Source of the DNA: Algoriphagus algorifonticola | GTDB taxonomy: Bacteria; Bacteroidota; Bacteroidia; Cytophagales; Cyclobacteriaceae | Direction of reading: 5' to 3' | NCBI RefSeq assembly: GCF_007655305.1 | Contig: NZ_VLOG01000042.1 | Span: forward strand, 1 to 64,000 | DNA: 64,000 bases | Shown: positions 52,585 through 61,659 of the stretch, in pieces | How the letters are laid out: each line of letters begins with the position of its first letter | Numbering within the stretch: the stretch's first letter is position 1 | Notes under the pieces: model-generated | What the model was told of the DNA's origin: nothing | The model's database searches: none | Seen by the model: the letters and a program-made list of their open reading frames with translations, nothing else | Made by a program: the position numbers and the translations under genes

Positions 52585-55371
52585 ATGGACAAATTCTCAT
52601 ACATCGCCAACGCTCATGTTTCCTATATAGATGAGCTCTATAATTCCTACAAACAAGACCCAGAATCCATTGATCCTAGCTGGAAAGAATTTTTTGATGG
52701 ATTTGATTTTGCCCTTACCAATTACGGAGAAGGCGAAAATGGCCAGGCTGCAGGTTCTACTGCATCTGCTCCGAAAAATGGTTCTTTGGCCACTCCAGGT
52801 ACCATTATGGATATGGAGCAGCTTCCAAAAGAAATTAAGGTAAGAGCTTTAATCCATGCTCACAGATCAAGAGCTCACTTAAGATCTAAAACAAACCCTG
52901 TTCGTGAAAGGAGAGATAGAAAGGCGCTGATTGATCCGGATGATTTTGGTTTGGGTCAAGATGATATGAATACCGAATTTCAAGCGGGAAATGAAATTGG
53001 AATCGGAAAAGCAAAACTCTCTGCGATAATAGATGCACTCAAAACCATATATGAGGGCCCAATGGGTTTCGAATATCTCTACATCAGAGACCCTGAAATG
53101 CTGGATTGGTTTAAAACCAAAGTTGAAAAAGAAGCTTTAGCCTTTAATCCATCCACTGACGAAAAAAAGAGAATTCTATTTAAACTCAACCAAGCGGTTG
53201 TTTTTGAGAACTTTTTGCACACCAAATATCTTGGACAAAAGCGTTTTTCTTTGGAAGGTGGCGAAAGCACTATTCCGTTCTTGGATGCTGTGATTAATAC
53301 AGCTGCTCTTGGAGGTGTGGAAGAGGTAATGATAGGAATGGCTCACAGAGGGAGGCTTAACGTCCTTGCTAATGTGATGGGTAAGACTTATGAGCAAATT
53401 TTCTCCGAATTTGAGGGAACAGCCAAGCCAGATCTTACCATGGGGGATGGTGATGTAAAATATCATATGGGTTACTCCTCTGATATAGTCACTCCTGAAG
53501 ATAAAAAAGTACACTTGAAACTAGCGCCAAACCCTTCGCATTTGGAAGCTGTGAACCCAGTTGTTGAAGGATTTATTAGAGCAAAAATTGACTCAGAACA
53601 TAAAGGCGACAAAACAAAAGCACTCCCTATCCTGATCCACGGGGATGCCGCGGTAGCAGGTCAAGGTATAGTGTATGAGGTAACTCAGATGGCTGGTCTG
53701 AAAGGCTACAATACGGGTGGAACTATTCACTTTGTCATCAACAACCAAGTAGGTTTCACTACTGATTTTGATGATGCAAGGTCATCCATCTACTGTACAG
53801 ACGTTGCTAAAATCATCGATGCTCCGGTAATTCACGTTAATGGTGATAATGCGGAAGCAGTAGTCTTCGCTGCGAAGTTAGCGGCAGAATTCAGACAAAA
53901 ATTTGGTAGAGATATTTTTGTGGATATGGTATGCTACAGACGTCATGGTCATAATGAGTCTGATGAGCCCAAGTTTACTCAGCCTGAGCTTTATAATATT
54001 ATTTCCAAGCATCCCAACCCTAGAGAGATTTATGTAAAGCGATTGACCGAAAGAGGAGATATCGATGCCGAAATTGCATCTCAAATGGATGAAGAGTTTA
54101 GACAACTTCTACAAGATCGTCTAAACATGGTAAAGGAAAAGCCACTTCCTTATCAAGCTACTAAGTTTGAAAGAGAATGGGGTAGCTTGAGAAGATCCAA
54201 GCCTGAAGACTTTGATCAGTCTCCAGAAACAGGAGTTGATGCCAAAGTAATTGATCAAGTTGCCGAAGCATTGACGACTATTCCAAAAGGTTTCAAGCCA
54301 ATCAAGCAGATTGAGGCTCAAATGAAGCAGAGAAAAGACATGTTCTTCAAGTCCAAGTCATTGAACTGGGCTTCTGCTGAATTATTGGCTTATGGATCTT
54401 TATTACTTGAGGGAAAAACTGTAAGACTTACAGGTCAGGATGTGCAAAGAGGTACATTCTCCCACAGACATGCAGTATTACACGATGCCAATTCCAATCA
54501 ACCTTTCAATTCCTTAAAAGAAATGAAAGATAGAAAGGGACAATTCCATATTTACAACTCTCTCCTTTCTGAATATGCTGTTTTGGGATTTGAGTACGGA
54601 TATGGAATGGCTAATCCGCATTCATTGACCATTTGGGAAGCGCAGTTTGGTGATTTTGCAAACGGAGCCCAAACCATGATTGACCAGTTTATTTCCTCCG
54701 GTGAATCCAAGTGGCAAAAGCAAAATGGACTGGTAATGCTTCTTCCTCATGGATATGAAGGACAAGGCCCAGAGCACTCCAATGCTAGACCGGAAAGATT
54801 TTTGCAGCTTTCTGCTGAATATAATATGGTGGTAGCTAACATCACCGAGCCATCCAACTTCTTCCATTTATTAAGAAGGCAATTGGCTTGGGAATTTAGG
54901 AAGCCTTGCGTTGTGATGTCTCCAAAATCCTTGCTACGCCACCCTAAGGTGATGTCACCTATTGATGAATTTACTTCGGGTAAGTTTAGAGAGTTGATTC
55001 CTGACACTACTGTAAATACCAAGGATGTTAAGCGTGTGGTCTTGTGTACTGGTAAAGTGTATTACGACCTAGAAGAAGCTAGAGAGAAAGAAAAAGTGAA
55101 GAATGTGGCGCTTGTTCGTATTGAACAGCTACATCCACTTCCTAAAAAGCAGATTTTTGAAACATTGAAACAATACAAAGATGCGGAGGTAGTTTGGGTT
55201 CAGGAAGAACCAGAAAATATGGGCTATTGGAATTATATGTTGAGACTGCTGCATAAAGAACTTCCAATGGATGTGATTGCCAGAAAAATGAGTGCATCTC
55301 CAGCTACCGGATATAACAAAGTCCATGTAGAAGAGCAAAAAGCAATTGTTTCCAAAGCATTAAAACTGTAA
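52585..55371 (+). CDS. sucA: 2-oxoglutarate dehydrogenase E1 component
   Basis: A 928-residue thiamine-diphosphate enzyme decarboxylating 2-oxoglutarate in the TCA cycle. The N-terminal YIDELYNSYKQDPESIDPSWKEFF is the E2-contact region typical of OGDH E1. GMAHRGRLNVLANV and ILIHGDAAVAGQGIVYE (thiamine-binding) are near 270 and 360. The C-terminal half has RGTFSHRHAVLHD and LPHGYEGQGPEHSNARPERFLQL. The ATG at 52585 is preferred over a longer frame from 52549, which would include the promoter. sucB follows 70 nt downstream. Confidence 0.96.
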   Translation: MDKFSYIANAHVSYIDELYNSYKQDPESIDPSWKEFFDGFDFALTNYGEGENGQAAGSTASAPKNGSLATPGTIMDMEQLPKEIKVRALIHAHRSRAHLRSKTNPVRERRDRKALIDPDDFGLGQDDMNTEFQAGNEIGIGKAKLSAIIDALKTIYEGPMGFEYLYIRDPEMLDWFKTKVEKEALAFNPSTDEKKRILFKLNQAVVFENFLHTKYLGQKRFSLEGGESTIPFLDAVINTAALGGVEEVMIGMAHRGRLNVLANVMGKTYEQIFSEFEGTAKPDLTMGDGDVKYHMGYSSDIVTPEDKKVHLKLAPNPSHLEAVNPVVEGFIRAKIDSEHKGDKTKALPILIHGDAAVAGQGIVYEVTQMAGLKGYNTGGTIHFVINNQVGFTTDFDDARSSIYCTDVAKIIDAPVIHVNGDNAEAVVFAAKLAAEFRQKFGRDIFVDMVCYRRHGHNESDEPKFTQPELYNIISKHPNPREIYVKRLTERGDIDAEIASQMDEEFRQLLQDRLNMVKEKPLPYQATKFEREWGSLRRSKPEDFDQSPETGVDAKVIDQVAEALTTIPKGFKPIKQIEAQMKQRKDMFFKSKSLNWASAELLAYGSLLLEGKTVRLTGQDVQRGTFSHRHAVLHDANSNQPFNSLKEMKDRKGQFHIYNSLLSEYAVLGFEYGYGMANPHSLTIWEAQFGDFANGAQTMIDQFISSGESKWQKQNGLVMLLPHGYEGQGPEHSNARPERFLQLSAEYNMVVANITEPSNFFHLLRRQLAWEFRKPCVVMSPKSLLRHPKVMSPIDEFTSGKFRELIPDTTVNTKDVKRVVLCTGKVYYDLEEAREKEKVKNVALVRIEQLHPLPKKQIFETLKQYKDAEVVWVQEEPENMGYWNYMLRLLHKELPMDVIARKMSASPATGYNKVHVEEQKAIVSKALKL

Positions 55372-55394
55372 TTAACCGCAAATCCAGAATATTC

Positions 55395-55426
55395 CTTTTA
55401 CCTCTTTTGCCATTTTTTGGTAAAAG
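55395..55426 (+). other. Stem-loop in the sucA-sucB gap
   Basis: CTTTTACC and GGTAAAAG form a perfect 8-bp stem around a 16-nt pyrimidine-rich loop, ending 15 nt before the sucB ATG. It has no U-run, so it is more likely an mRNA stability or translation element than a terminator. Confidence 0.5.
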
Positions 55427-55441
55427 TCAACAGAAAAACAC

Positions 55442-56992
55442 ATGAGCAAAGAAATCAAAGTTCCGGCTGTCGGTGAATCAATCACCGAAGTAACCATAGG
55501 CCAGTGGTTTAAAAAAGATGGGGATTCAGTTCAGATGGATGAAGTTCTATGTGAGCTTGAATCTGATAAAGCAACTTTTGAATTGCCGGCAGAGGCTGCA
55601 GGTACCTTACGAATCAAAGCAGAGGAAGGTGATACATTGGAAATTGGCGCTGTGATCTGTGTAATAGAAGAATCAGATTCAGGAGTCAAAAGTGAAGAGT
55701 CAAAAGACTCCAAAAAGTCTGAGGAAAAGTCTAAATCATCTTCTTCCTCCTCTTCTAAAACAGGGGAAGTAAAGGAAATGGTTGTGCCAACTGTTGGTGA
55801 ATCTATCACTGAGGTTACGCTGGCAAATTGGATCAAAGCCGATGGCGATTATGTCAAATTGGACGATATCATTGCTGAAGTGGATTCAGATAAGGCAACC
55901 TTCGAATTGCCTGCTGAAGCTTCTGGAATACTTCGACATGTGGCAAAAGAAGGTGATACGCTGGAAATCGGTGGTTTAATCTGCAAGATTGAAGTGACTG
56001 AAGGAGAACCAGAAGCTTCCTCATCTTCTGAAAAGTCCAGCTCCGAAAGCGCTTCAAACTCATCTTCTTCTGATAAGGATAGCTATGCTACAGGTCATGC
56101 TTCTCCGGCAGCATCTAAGATTCTTTCTGAAAAAGGAATTAAGCCAGAGGAGGTAAAAGGAACTGGAAAAGACGGAAGAATTACAAAAGAGGACGCTCAA
56201 AATGCACAGAAATCTGCGCCTGCTCCAAAGACAGAATCGAAGTCGGAAAGCAAGGCAGAAGCTCCAGCTCAAAAACCAACTCAGGGAGGTTCCAGAGAAG
56301 AGAGAAGAGAAAAAATGTCCTCATTGAGACGCACTGTTTCCAGAAGATTGGTGTCTGTGAAAAATGAAACAGCCATGTTGACAACCTTCAATGAAGTCAA
56401 TATGAAGCCAATCATGGATTTGAGATCCAAGTTTAAGGAGCAATTCAAAGAAAAGCATGGTGTAGGACTTGGTTTTATGTCATTCTTCACCAAAGCTGTC
56501 TGTGTGGCTCTTCAAGAATGGCCAGCTGTCAATGCCAAGATCGACGGAAATGAGATCGTATATAATGATTACTGTGATATTTCAATTGCGGTTTCCGCTC
56601 CAAAAGGTCTGGTCGTGCCAGTAATCAGAAATGCAGAAGGACTTAGCTTCGATCAGATTGAAAAGGAAGTGGTAAGATTGGCAACCAAAGCAAGAGATAA
56701 TAAGCTTTCCATCGAAGAGATGACTGGAGGAACCTTCACCATCACTAATGGAGGTGTGTTTGGCTCAATGATGTCCACTCCGATTATCAACGCTCCTCAA
56801 TCTGCTATTCTCGGTATGCACAATATTGTGGAGAGACCGATGGCTGTAAATGGAGAAGTGAAAATCCTTCCTATGATGTATGTGGCGCTTTCCTATGATC
56901 ATAGGATCATTGACGGAAGAGAATCTGTAAGTTTCTTGGTTCGTGTGAAGCAGCTCTTGGAAGATCCGACTAGATTGTTGTTTGGAGTATAA
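55442..56992 (+). CDS. sucB: 2-oxoglutarate dehydrogenase E2 (dihydrolipoyl succinyltransferase), two lipoyl domains
   Basis: A 516-residue core enzyme. Two lipoyl domains carry the lipoylated lysine in SDKATFEL (Lys43 and Lys151) and are nearly identical around it. Flexible Ser/Glu/Lys-rich linkers follow each. A peripheral-subunit-binding domain ([33 protein letters not shown]) lies at about 220-255. The acyltransferase domain ends with the catalytic DHRIIDG. E. coli SucB has one lipoyl domain, so this is the double-arm form. The gene is in operon order with sucA. A terminator lies between it and lpd. Confidence 0.95.
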   Translation: MSKEIKVPAVGESITEVTIGQWFKKDGDSVQMDEVLCELESDKATFELPAEAAGTLRIKAEEGDTLEIGAVICVIEESDSGVKSEESKDSKKSEEKSKSSSSSSSKTGEVKEMVVPTVGESITEVTLANWIKADGDYVKLDDIIAEVDSDKATFELPAEASGILRHVAKEGDTLEIGGLICKIEVTEGEPEASSSSEKSSSESASNSSSSDKDSYATGHASPAASKILSEKGIKPEEVKGTGKDGRITKEDAQNAQKSAPAPKTESKSESKAEAPAQKPTQGGSREERREKMSSLRRTVSRRLVSVKNETAMLTTFNEVNMKPIMDLRSKFKEQFKEKHGVGLGFMSFFTKAVCVALQEWPAVNAKIDGNEIVYNDYCDISIAVSAPKGLVVPVIRNAEGLSFDQIEKEVVRLATKARDNKLSIEEMTGGTFTITNGGVFGSMMSTPIINAPQSAILGMHNIVERPMAVNGEVKILPMMYVALSYDHRIIDGRESVSFLVRVKQLLEDPTRLLFGV

Positions 56993-56998
56993 AATAAA

Positions 56999-57026
56999 TA
57001 CGAATTACGATTTACGAAATACGACG
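56999..57026. repeat. Four 7-bp tandem units TACGANN
   Basis: TACGAAT, TACGATT, TACGAAA and TACGACG run with exact 7-bp period immediately after the sucB stop. The last unit leads straight into the terminator stem. Confidence 0.75.
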
Positions 57027-57051
57027 GGCTGAGTCATTTCAGCCCTTTTTT
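57026..57051 (+). terminator. Rho-independent terminator after sucB
   Basis: GGGCTGA and TCAGCCC form a perfect 7-bp stem with a 6-nt loop and a six-T tail. It should end much of the sucAB transcript before lpd. Confidence 0.85.
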
Positions 57052-57067
57052 CCAATCATTTTGCAAG

Positions 57068-57102
57068 TCTCGAATCTCGTTTCTTGCATCTAAAATCTAA
57101 AA
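57068..57102. repeat. Five 7-bp tandem units TCTNNNN before lpd
   Basis: TCTCGAA, TCTCGTT, TCTTGCA, TCTAAAA and TCTAAAA run with exact 7-bp period up to 4 nt before the lpd ATG. They occupy the place of the leader and any ribosome-binding region. Confidence 0.75.
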
Positions 57103-57106
57103 TAAA

Positions 57107-58504
57107 ATGTACGAAATTATAGTAATTGGCTCCGGCCCGGGAGGATATGTGGCAGCGATCAGAGCTGCTCAATTGGGCATGAAAACAGCCATTATTGAAA
57201 AATATTCAACATTGGGTGGAACATGCCTTAATGTAGGCTGTATTCCTTCTAAAGCTTTACTTGACTCCTCAGAGCATTATCATAATGCTGCCCATACTTT
57301 CAAAACTCATGGTATTAATTTGAGTAATCTGAAAGTGGATTTGAAACAGATGATTTCCAGAAAGGATGATGTGGTCAAGCAAAACGTGGATGGCATTCAA
57401 TTTTTGATGAAGAAGAATAAAATTGATGTACACCACGGAATGGGTTCTTTTGTAGATAAGAATACCATCAAAGTGACTAAAGAGGATGGTAAGTCTGAAG
57501 AGATTCAAGGCAAAAATATCATTATAGCTACGGGTTCTAAACCAGCTTCTTTGCCTTTTATTAAGCTGGATAAGGATAGAGTGATTACTTCTACCGAAGC
57601 TTTGAAAATGAAGGAAATTCCAAAGCACTTGATCGTGATTGGCGGTGGTGTGATTGGAATGGAATTAGGATCCGTTTATGGTAGAATGGGAGCAAAGGTC
57701 TCTGTAGTCGAGTATATGGATTCTTTGATTCCTTCTATGGATAAGACTATGGGCAAAGAGCTTCAAAAGTCTTTAAAGAAATTAAGCTTTGAGTTTTATT
57801 TGAAGCACAAGGTGACTTCTGTAGAAAATAAAGGAAAAGAAGTAATCGTAAAGGCTGAAAACGGAAAAGGAGAAACCATCGAGATCAAGGGCGATTATGT
57901 TTTAGTTTCTATTGGGAGAAAGCCATATACTGAAGGCCTGAATGCTGAAGCTGCTGGTGTCAAGTTGAATGACAGAGGGCAAGTGGAAGTGAATGAGTAT
58001 TTGCAAACTTCCGCCTCACATATCTATGCTATTGGTGACGTAGTTAAAGGTGCTATGTTGGCTCATAAGGCTGAGGAAGAAGGTACCTTTGTTGCAGAAA
58101 CAATTGCCGGTCAAAAACCTCACATTAATTATAACCTGATTCCGGGAGTAGTCTATACCTGGCCGGAGGTTGCTTCTGTTGGATATACGGAGGAGCAGTT
58201 GAAGGAAAAGGGTATAAAATATAAATCAGGGAAATTCCCATTTATGGCATCAGGTAGAGCAAGAGCCTCTATGGATACTGATGGCTTAGTAAAGGTTTTA
58301 GCAGATGCTGAGACAGACGAAATACTGGGAGTACATATGATTGGACCTAGAACTGCAGATATGATCGCTGAAGCAGTGGTTGCGATGGAGTACAGAGCTT
58401 CTGCAGAAGATATCGCGAGAATGTCCCATGCTCACCCTACTTATACTGAAGCGTTTAAAGAGGCCTGTTTGGCGGCTACTGATAATAGAGCCTTACATAT
58501 ATAA
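57107..58504 (+). CDS. lpd: Dihydrolipoyl dehydrogenase (E3)
   Basis: A 465-residue FAD/NAD flavoprotein that reoxidises the lipoyl arms of the 2-oxo acid dehydrogenase complexes. FAD loop GSGPGG (8-13), the redox disulfide GGTCLNVGC (Cys40/Cys45), the NAD loop GGGVIGMELG near 180, and the C-terminal MSHAHPTYTEAFKEA with the catalytic His-Glu pair are all present. It follows sucA and sucB but behind a terminator and tandem repeats, so it may have its own promoter, as would suit an E3 shared with pyruvate dehydrogenase. Confidence 0.96.
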   Translation: MYEIIVIGSGPGGYVAAIRAAQLGMKTAIIEKYSTLGGTCLNVGCIPSKALLDSSEHYHNAAHTFKTHGINLSNLKVDLKQMISRKDDVVKQNVDGIQFLMKKNKIDVHHGMGSFVDKNTIKVTKEDGKSEEIQGKNIIIATGSKPASLPFIKLDKDRVITSTEALKMKEIPKHLIVIGGGVIGMELGSVYGRMGAKVSVVEYMDSLIPSMDKTMGKELQKSLKKLSFEFYLKHKVTSVENKGKEVIVKAENGKGETIEIKGDYVLVSIGRKPYTEGLNAEAAGVKLNDRGQVEVNEYLQTSASHIYAIGDVVKGAMLAHKAEEEGTFVAETIAGQKPHINYNLIPGVVYTWPEVASVGYTEEQLKEKGIKYKSGKFPFMASGRARASMDTDGLVKVLADAETDEILGVHMIGPRTADMIAEAVVAMEYRASAEDIARMSHAHPTYTEAFKEACLAATDNRALHI

Positions 58505-58524
58505 GATTGAAATTGATTGAATGA

Positions 58525-58555
58525 AGCCATTTCTCTTTTGGGAAATGGCTTTTTT
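58525..58555 (+). terminator. Rho-independent terminator after lpd
   Basis: AGCCATTTC pairs with GAAATGGCT (9 bp, perfect) around an 8-nt loop, followed by a T-rich tail. It starts 21 nt after the lpd stop. Confidence 0.88.
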
Positions 58556-58585
58556 ATTTTGCCTAAAAAATAGCTTAATTCCGTC

Positions 58586-59359
58586 ATGAAGTTCAAAATA
58601 GCCATTTTAGGAGCAGGAAATGTAGCCTGGCATTTAGCTCCGGCCTTGGAGGATGCAGGGCATATGATTACGGAGGTTTATGCCAGAGATATTGAGAAGG
58701 CTGGGAGAATCACTGAGCGAGTTTATGCAGCAGAAGCTAAAGAGGACTTGGATTTTTCGGAAAGTGAAGCTGAGATATTTATTCTGGCAGTAAAAGATGA
58801 TGCCATACTTGAAATTGCCGATTCAGTTATTTTGCCAGAGGGAAGTATTTTGGTTCATACTTCCGGAACTACACCATTGGATATATTAGGTTATAGCTCA
58901 GCTACCTTTACTGGAATATTATATCCATTGCAATCCTTCACCATGGGACAAAAAATGGATTTGTCAGAAGTCCCTTTTTTATTGGAATCTGATGATCAGG
59001 AGGTATTGCAAAAGCTAAAAAAGCTGGCAAAAAGTATTTCTAACTTAACTTATTTGGTGAGATCCAAAGATAGAAAGGCAGTGCATGTGGCAGCTGTTTT
59101 TGCTAGTAATTTTTCAAACCACATGATCAGAATTGCTGAGGAAATAATGAGAAGGCAAGGCTTAGATTTCGAAATGATCAAACCTCTAATTATTGAAACT
59201 ATCTCAAAAAGTTTACAGATAGGGGCTCAAAAAGCGCAAACTGGTCCTGCCATTCGGGAAGATTATGAAGTCTTGGAAGACCATCATCGCTTTTTAAATT
59301 ACAATGAGCAAATAGCTGAAATTTATCGGCTGATCTCCCAAGACATTATTGATTCTTAA
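58586..59359 (+). CDS. DUF2520 Rossmann-fold protein
   Basis: A 257-residue protein. The N-terminal ILGAGNVAWHLAPALEDAGH is a nucleotide-binding loop like those of F420-dependent NADP oxidoreductases and pyrroline-5-carboxylate reductases. DSVILPEGSILVHTSGTTPLDIL follows, and the helical C-terminal DUF2520 domain contains HVAAVFASNFSNHM. The reaction is not established. The stop overlaps the pirin gene on the opposite strand by 4 bp. Confidence 0.85.
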   Translation: MKFKIAILGAGNVAWHLAPALEDAGHMITEVYARDIEKAGRITERVYAAEAKEDLDFSESEAEIFILAVKDDAILEIADSVILPEGSILVHTSGTTPLDILGYSSATFTGILYPLQSFTMGQKMDLSEVPFLLESDDQEVLQKLKKLAKSISNLTYLVRSKDRKAVHVAAVFASNFSNHMIRIAEEIMRRQGLDFEMIKPLIIETISKSLQIGAQKAQTGPAIREDYEVLEDHHRFLNYNEQIAEIYRLISQDIIDS

Positions 59360-60210
59360 CCATTCCAAGAACCAAATTTTCCTTGCTGGTAATCTTCATA
59401 AGCCTCATAGATCTCTTGCTGAGAATTCATGACAAATGGTCCTTGAGCCACAACTGGCTCATTGAAAGGCTTAGCATGGCCTAAAATTAGAATTGATTTT
59501 TCATGAGCTTCCACGGAAAGAGTAGATTCTTTATTTTCAAATTCTACCAAATGTCGGAATTGAACTTCTTCTTGATTGACTGTTACCTCACCGCGAACCA
59601 AGTAAAAAAAGATATTCTCATCTTCAGGGATCTCCTTAGTAAACTGGCTGCCGTCTTCTAAATAAATGGTGCTCATGGTAATAGGGAAGGTACCTTCAAA
59701 AGCGCCATTTACACCATTCCATTCACCAAAGAGTTGCTGCACCTGAATTTTACCTTCGCTCAACTCAAAGGTTGGAATTTCATCTTTCTGCAAGCCAACA
59801 TAATTCGGATCCATCATTTTTTTCGCAGCTGGAAGATTTAACCATAATTGCAGAATCTCCAAATCACCACCATTTTTCTTGAATTCAGAGCTGGAAACTT
59901 CAGCATGTATCAAGCCCTTCCCAGCAGTCATATACTGAACTCCTCCAGGCCCAATTACAGACTCATGTCCGCTAGAATCCTTGTGCATAATATCACCTTC
60001 CAAAATGAAGGTTACTGTTTCCATTCCTCTATGTGGATGAGGTCCAAATGGGAGTCCTTGATTGTACTCGGGGTATGTTTGAAATCCGTGATGATTCAAA
60101 AACAAAAAAGGATCTATCATCTGTAAAGACCTGGTCGGCATAGGACTATATGTGACAAGGTCTGCGATAGGTCTATATTCTGATTTGTGTATTTTTTTGA
60201 TCTTTCTCAT
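59356..60210 (-). CDS. Pirin family protein
   Basis: A 284-residue bicupin. The N-terminal cupin has PHPHRGMETVTFILEG near residues 56-71, whose histidines and Glu bind iron in pirins, and the GGVQYMTAGKGLIHAE segment. The C-terminal cupin has the ILGHAKPFNEPVVAQGPFVMN end. Some pirins act as quercetinases, others as redox regulators; the role here is unknown. A single gene, convergent with the DUF2520 gene. Confidence 0.92.
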   Translation of the reverse strand: MRKIKKIHKSEYRPIADLVTYSPMPTRSLQMIDPFLFLNHHGFQTYPEYNQGLPFGPHPHRGMETVTFILEGDIMHKDSSGHESVIGPGGVQYMTAGKGLIHAEVSSSEFKKNGGDLEILQLWLNLPAAKKMMDPNYVGLQKDEIPTFELSEGKIQVQQLFGEWNGVNGAFEGTFPITMSTIYLEDGSQFTKEIPEDENIFFYLVRGEVTVNQEEVQFRHLVEFENKESTLSVEAHEKSILILGHAKPFNEPVVAQGPFVMNSQQEIYEAYEDYQQGKFGSWNG

Positions 60211-60280
60211 AGCTAATTAATGTATATACATTTAAATGAAAAAAAGCCCTAAAAAGTTTAGTGAATTGATTTTTTTTCGA

Positions 60281-61576
60281 CTACTGAAGCTTCTTATCCA
60301 GTTCTAAAATGGTGTAAAGAAGTACGTTGGCGCCATTGGCAATATCCTCTTTGCTGGAGAATTCAGAAGGTGCATGGCTAATTCCATCTTTACTTGGAAT
60401 AAAAATCATACCCATGGGAGCAATTCTAGCCATTTCTTGAGCATCATGACCAGCTCCACTCGGAAGGCTTAGAGTTGATAGTCCCAGTTTTTCTGCTTGA
60501 GCCTGAATTACCCTTCTGACCTCTGGGTCAGCTAATGCTGGTTTGGATGCAACCTCAATATGTTTGGAATTAAACTCAACATCAAATTCCTCTGCTATAC
60601 TCTGGGCTTGCTTTTCCAAGTCCTTATAAATAGTCCAAATTTTTTCTGAAGAGAGATCCCGCATTTCTAAATTGAGCTTAACTTCTCCTGGTATTACGTT
60701 GCCAGCTCCAGGGAATGCCTGAATTTTTCCAACTGTTGCTACCTGTCTTCCTTCGTAGGATTTTACTGTTTGGTTTACCGCTAGAATGAACTTTGCGGCT
60801 GCCAGCATAGGGTCTTTTCGAAGATTCATTGGAGTAGTACCGGCATGATTGGCAAATCCTATAAAAGTGATATCCCACCAGTCAATGGCTACAATCCCTT
60901 CCACTACACCAATGTCTTTCTTTTCATTGTAGAGATTCGCTCCTTGCTCGATATGTAATTCTAAAAAAGCCGCCAAATCACCCGGATTTCTTTTAATTTC
61001 ATTGATTCTATCAGGATTCCCTCCTAATTTTTTGATGCCCTCATATTGAGTGATTCCTGCATTACTTACTACTTGTAGTGCCTCTTTACTCAATTGGCCT
61101 ACCAAAGCCCTACTTCCTACAACTCCACCTTCTTCATTGGTAAATATGATTACTTCCAAAGGATGTTTAGTGGTAAAATTATTTTCAGCTAAGGTCTTGA
61201 TGACTTCAATAGATGACATAGATCCTACAGGTCCATCGTAATCTCCTCCATTAGGCACTTCATCTATATGTGATCCAAATGCGATGGGCTTTAAAGTATC
61301 GCTTGTTCCCTTTCTTCTTCCGATAATATTTCCTGCAAAATCAATGGAAACACTCAGACCAGCATCTTTCATCAGGCTGATTACATAGTTCCTAGCCTGC
61401 AGATCATAATCACTATATGCAACTCTATCCGTTCCCCCTTTTTCATTTTTCCCAAAGGTGGAAAGCTGCATTAAAGAGGCATGAAGTCTGTCTGAATTAA
61501 CTTTGAATGACTGTGCATAGCTTATTTGTAAACAAAACAGGAATAAGAGAGTCAGTGGAAATATTCTTTGAATCAT
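60281..61576 (-). CDS. Exported M20-type amidohydrolase (allantoate/N-carbamoyl amino acid hydrolase family)
   Basis: A 431-residue binuclear metal hydrolase. Metal ligands are visible in FGSHIDEVPNGGDYDGPVGSM (His and Asp), TNEEGGVVGSRALVG (Glu pair) and ELHIEQG (His), with GAGHDAQEMA near the end giving another ligand. The order matches the AllC/HyuC subfamily acting on N-carbamoyl compounds. Unusually, it starts with a signal peptide (MIQRIFPLTLLFLFCLQISYAQ), so it is predicted to act in the periplasm. The frame is open to 61672, but the ATG at 61576 gives the signal peptide. It follows the desaturase gene behind a terminator. Confidence 0.88.
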   Translation of the reverse strand: MIQRIFPLTLLFLFCLQISYAQSFKVNSDRLHASLMQLSTFGKNEKGGTDRVAYSDYDLQARNYVISLMKDAGLSVSIDFAGNIIGRRKGTSDTLKPIAFGSHIDEVPNGGDYDGPVGSMSSIEVIKTLAENNFTTKHPLEVIIFTNEEGGVVGSRALVGQLSKEALQVVSNAGITQYEGIKKLGGNPDRINEIKRNPGDLAAFLELHIEQGANLYNEKKDIGVVEGIVAIDWWDITFIGFANHAGTTPMNLRKDPMLAAAKFILAVNQTVKSYEGRQVATVGKIQAFPGAGNVIPGEVKLNLEMRDLSSEKIWTIYKDLEKQAQSIAEEFDVEFNSKHIEVASKPALADPEVRRVIQAQAEKLGLSTLSLPSGAGHDAQEMARIAPMGMIFIPSKDGISHAPSEFSSKEDIANGANVLLYTILELDKKLQ

Positions 61577-61607
61577 AAGTTTAGCTTTTTGAAGAATAGA
61601 AATATAC

Positions 61608-61639
61608 AAAAAAAGTCCTGCGGTAAAGACAGGACTTTT
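61608..61639 (-). terminator. Rho-independent terminator of the acyl-ACP desaturase gene
   Basis: AAAAGTCCTG and CAGGACTTTT form a 10-bp perfect stem with a 9-nt loop. On the minus strand the stem ends in a seven-T run. It starts 21 nt after the desaturase stop. The symmetrical A/T flanks could also work in the other direction. Confidence 0.88.
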
Positions 61640-61659
61640 ATTCGTGGTTTTGGAATGAT

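Noticed and set aside
56999..57026. TACGANN repeats as further BlaI operators
   Set aside because: They share the TACGA half-site but all point the same way with 7-bp period; there is no TCGTA partner at 6-bp spacing.
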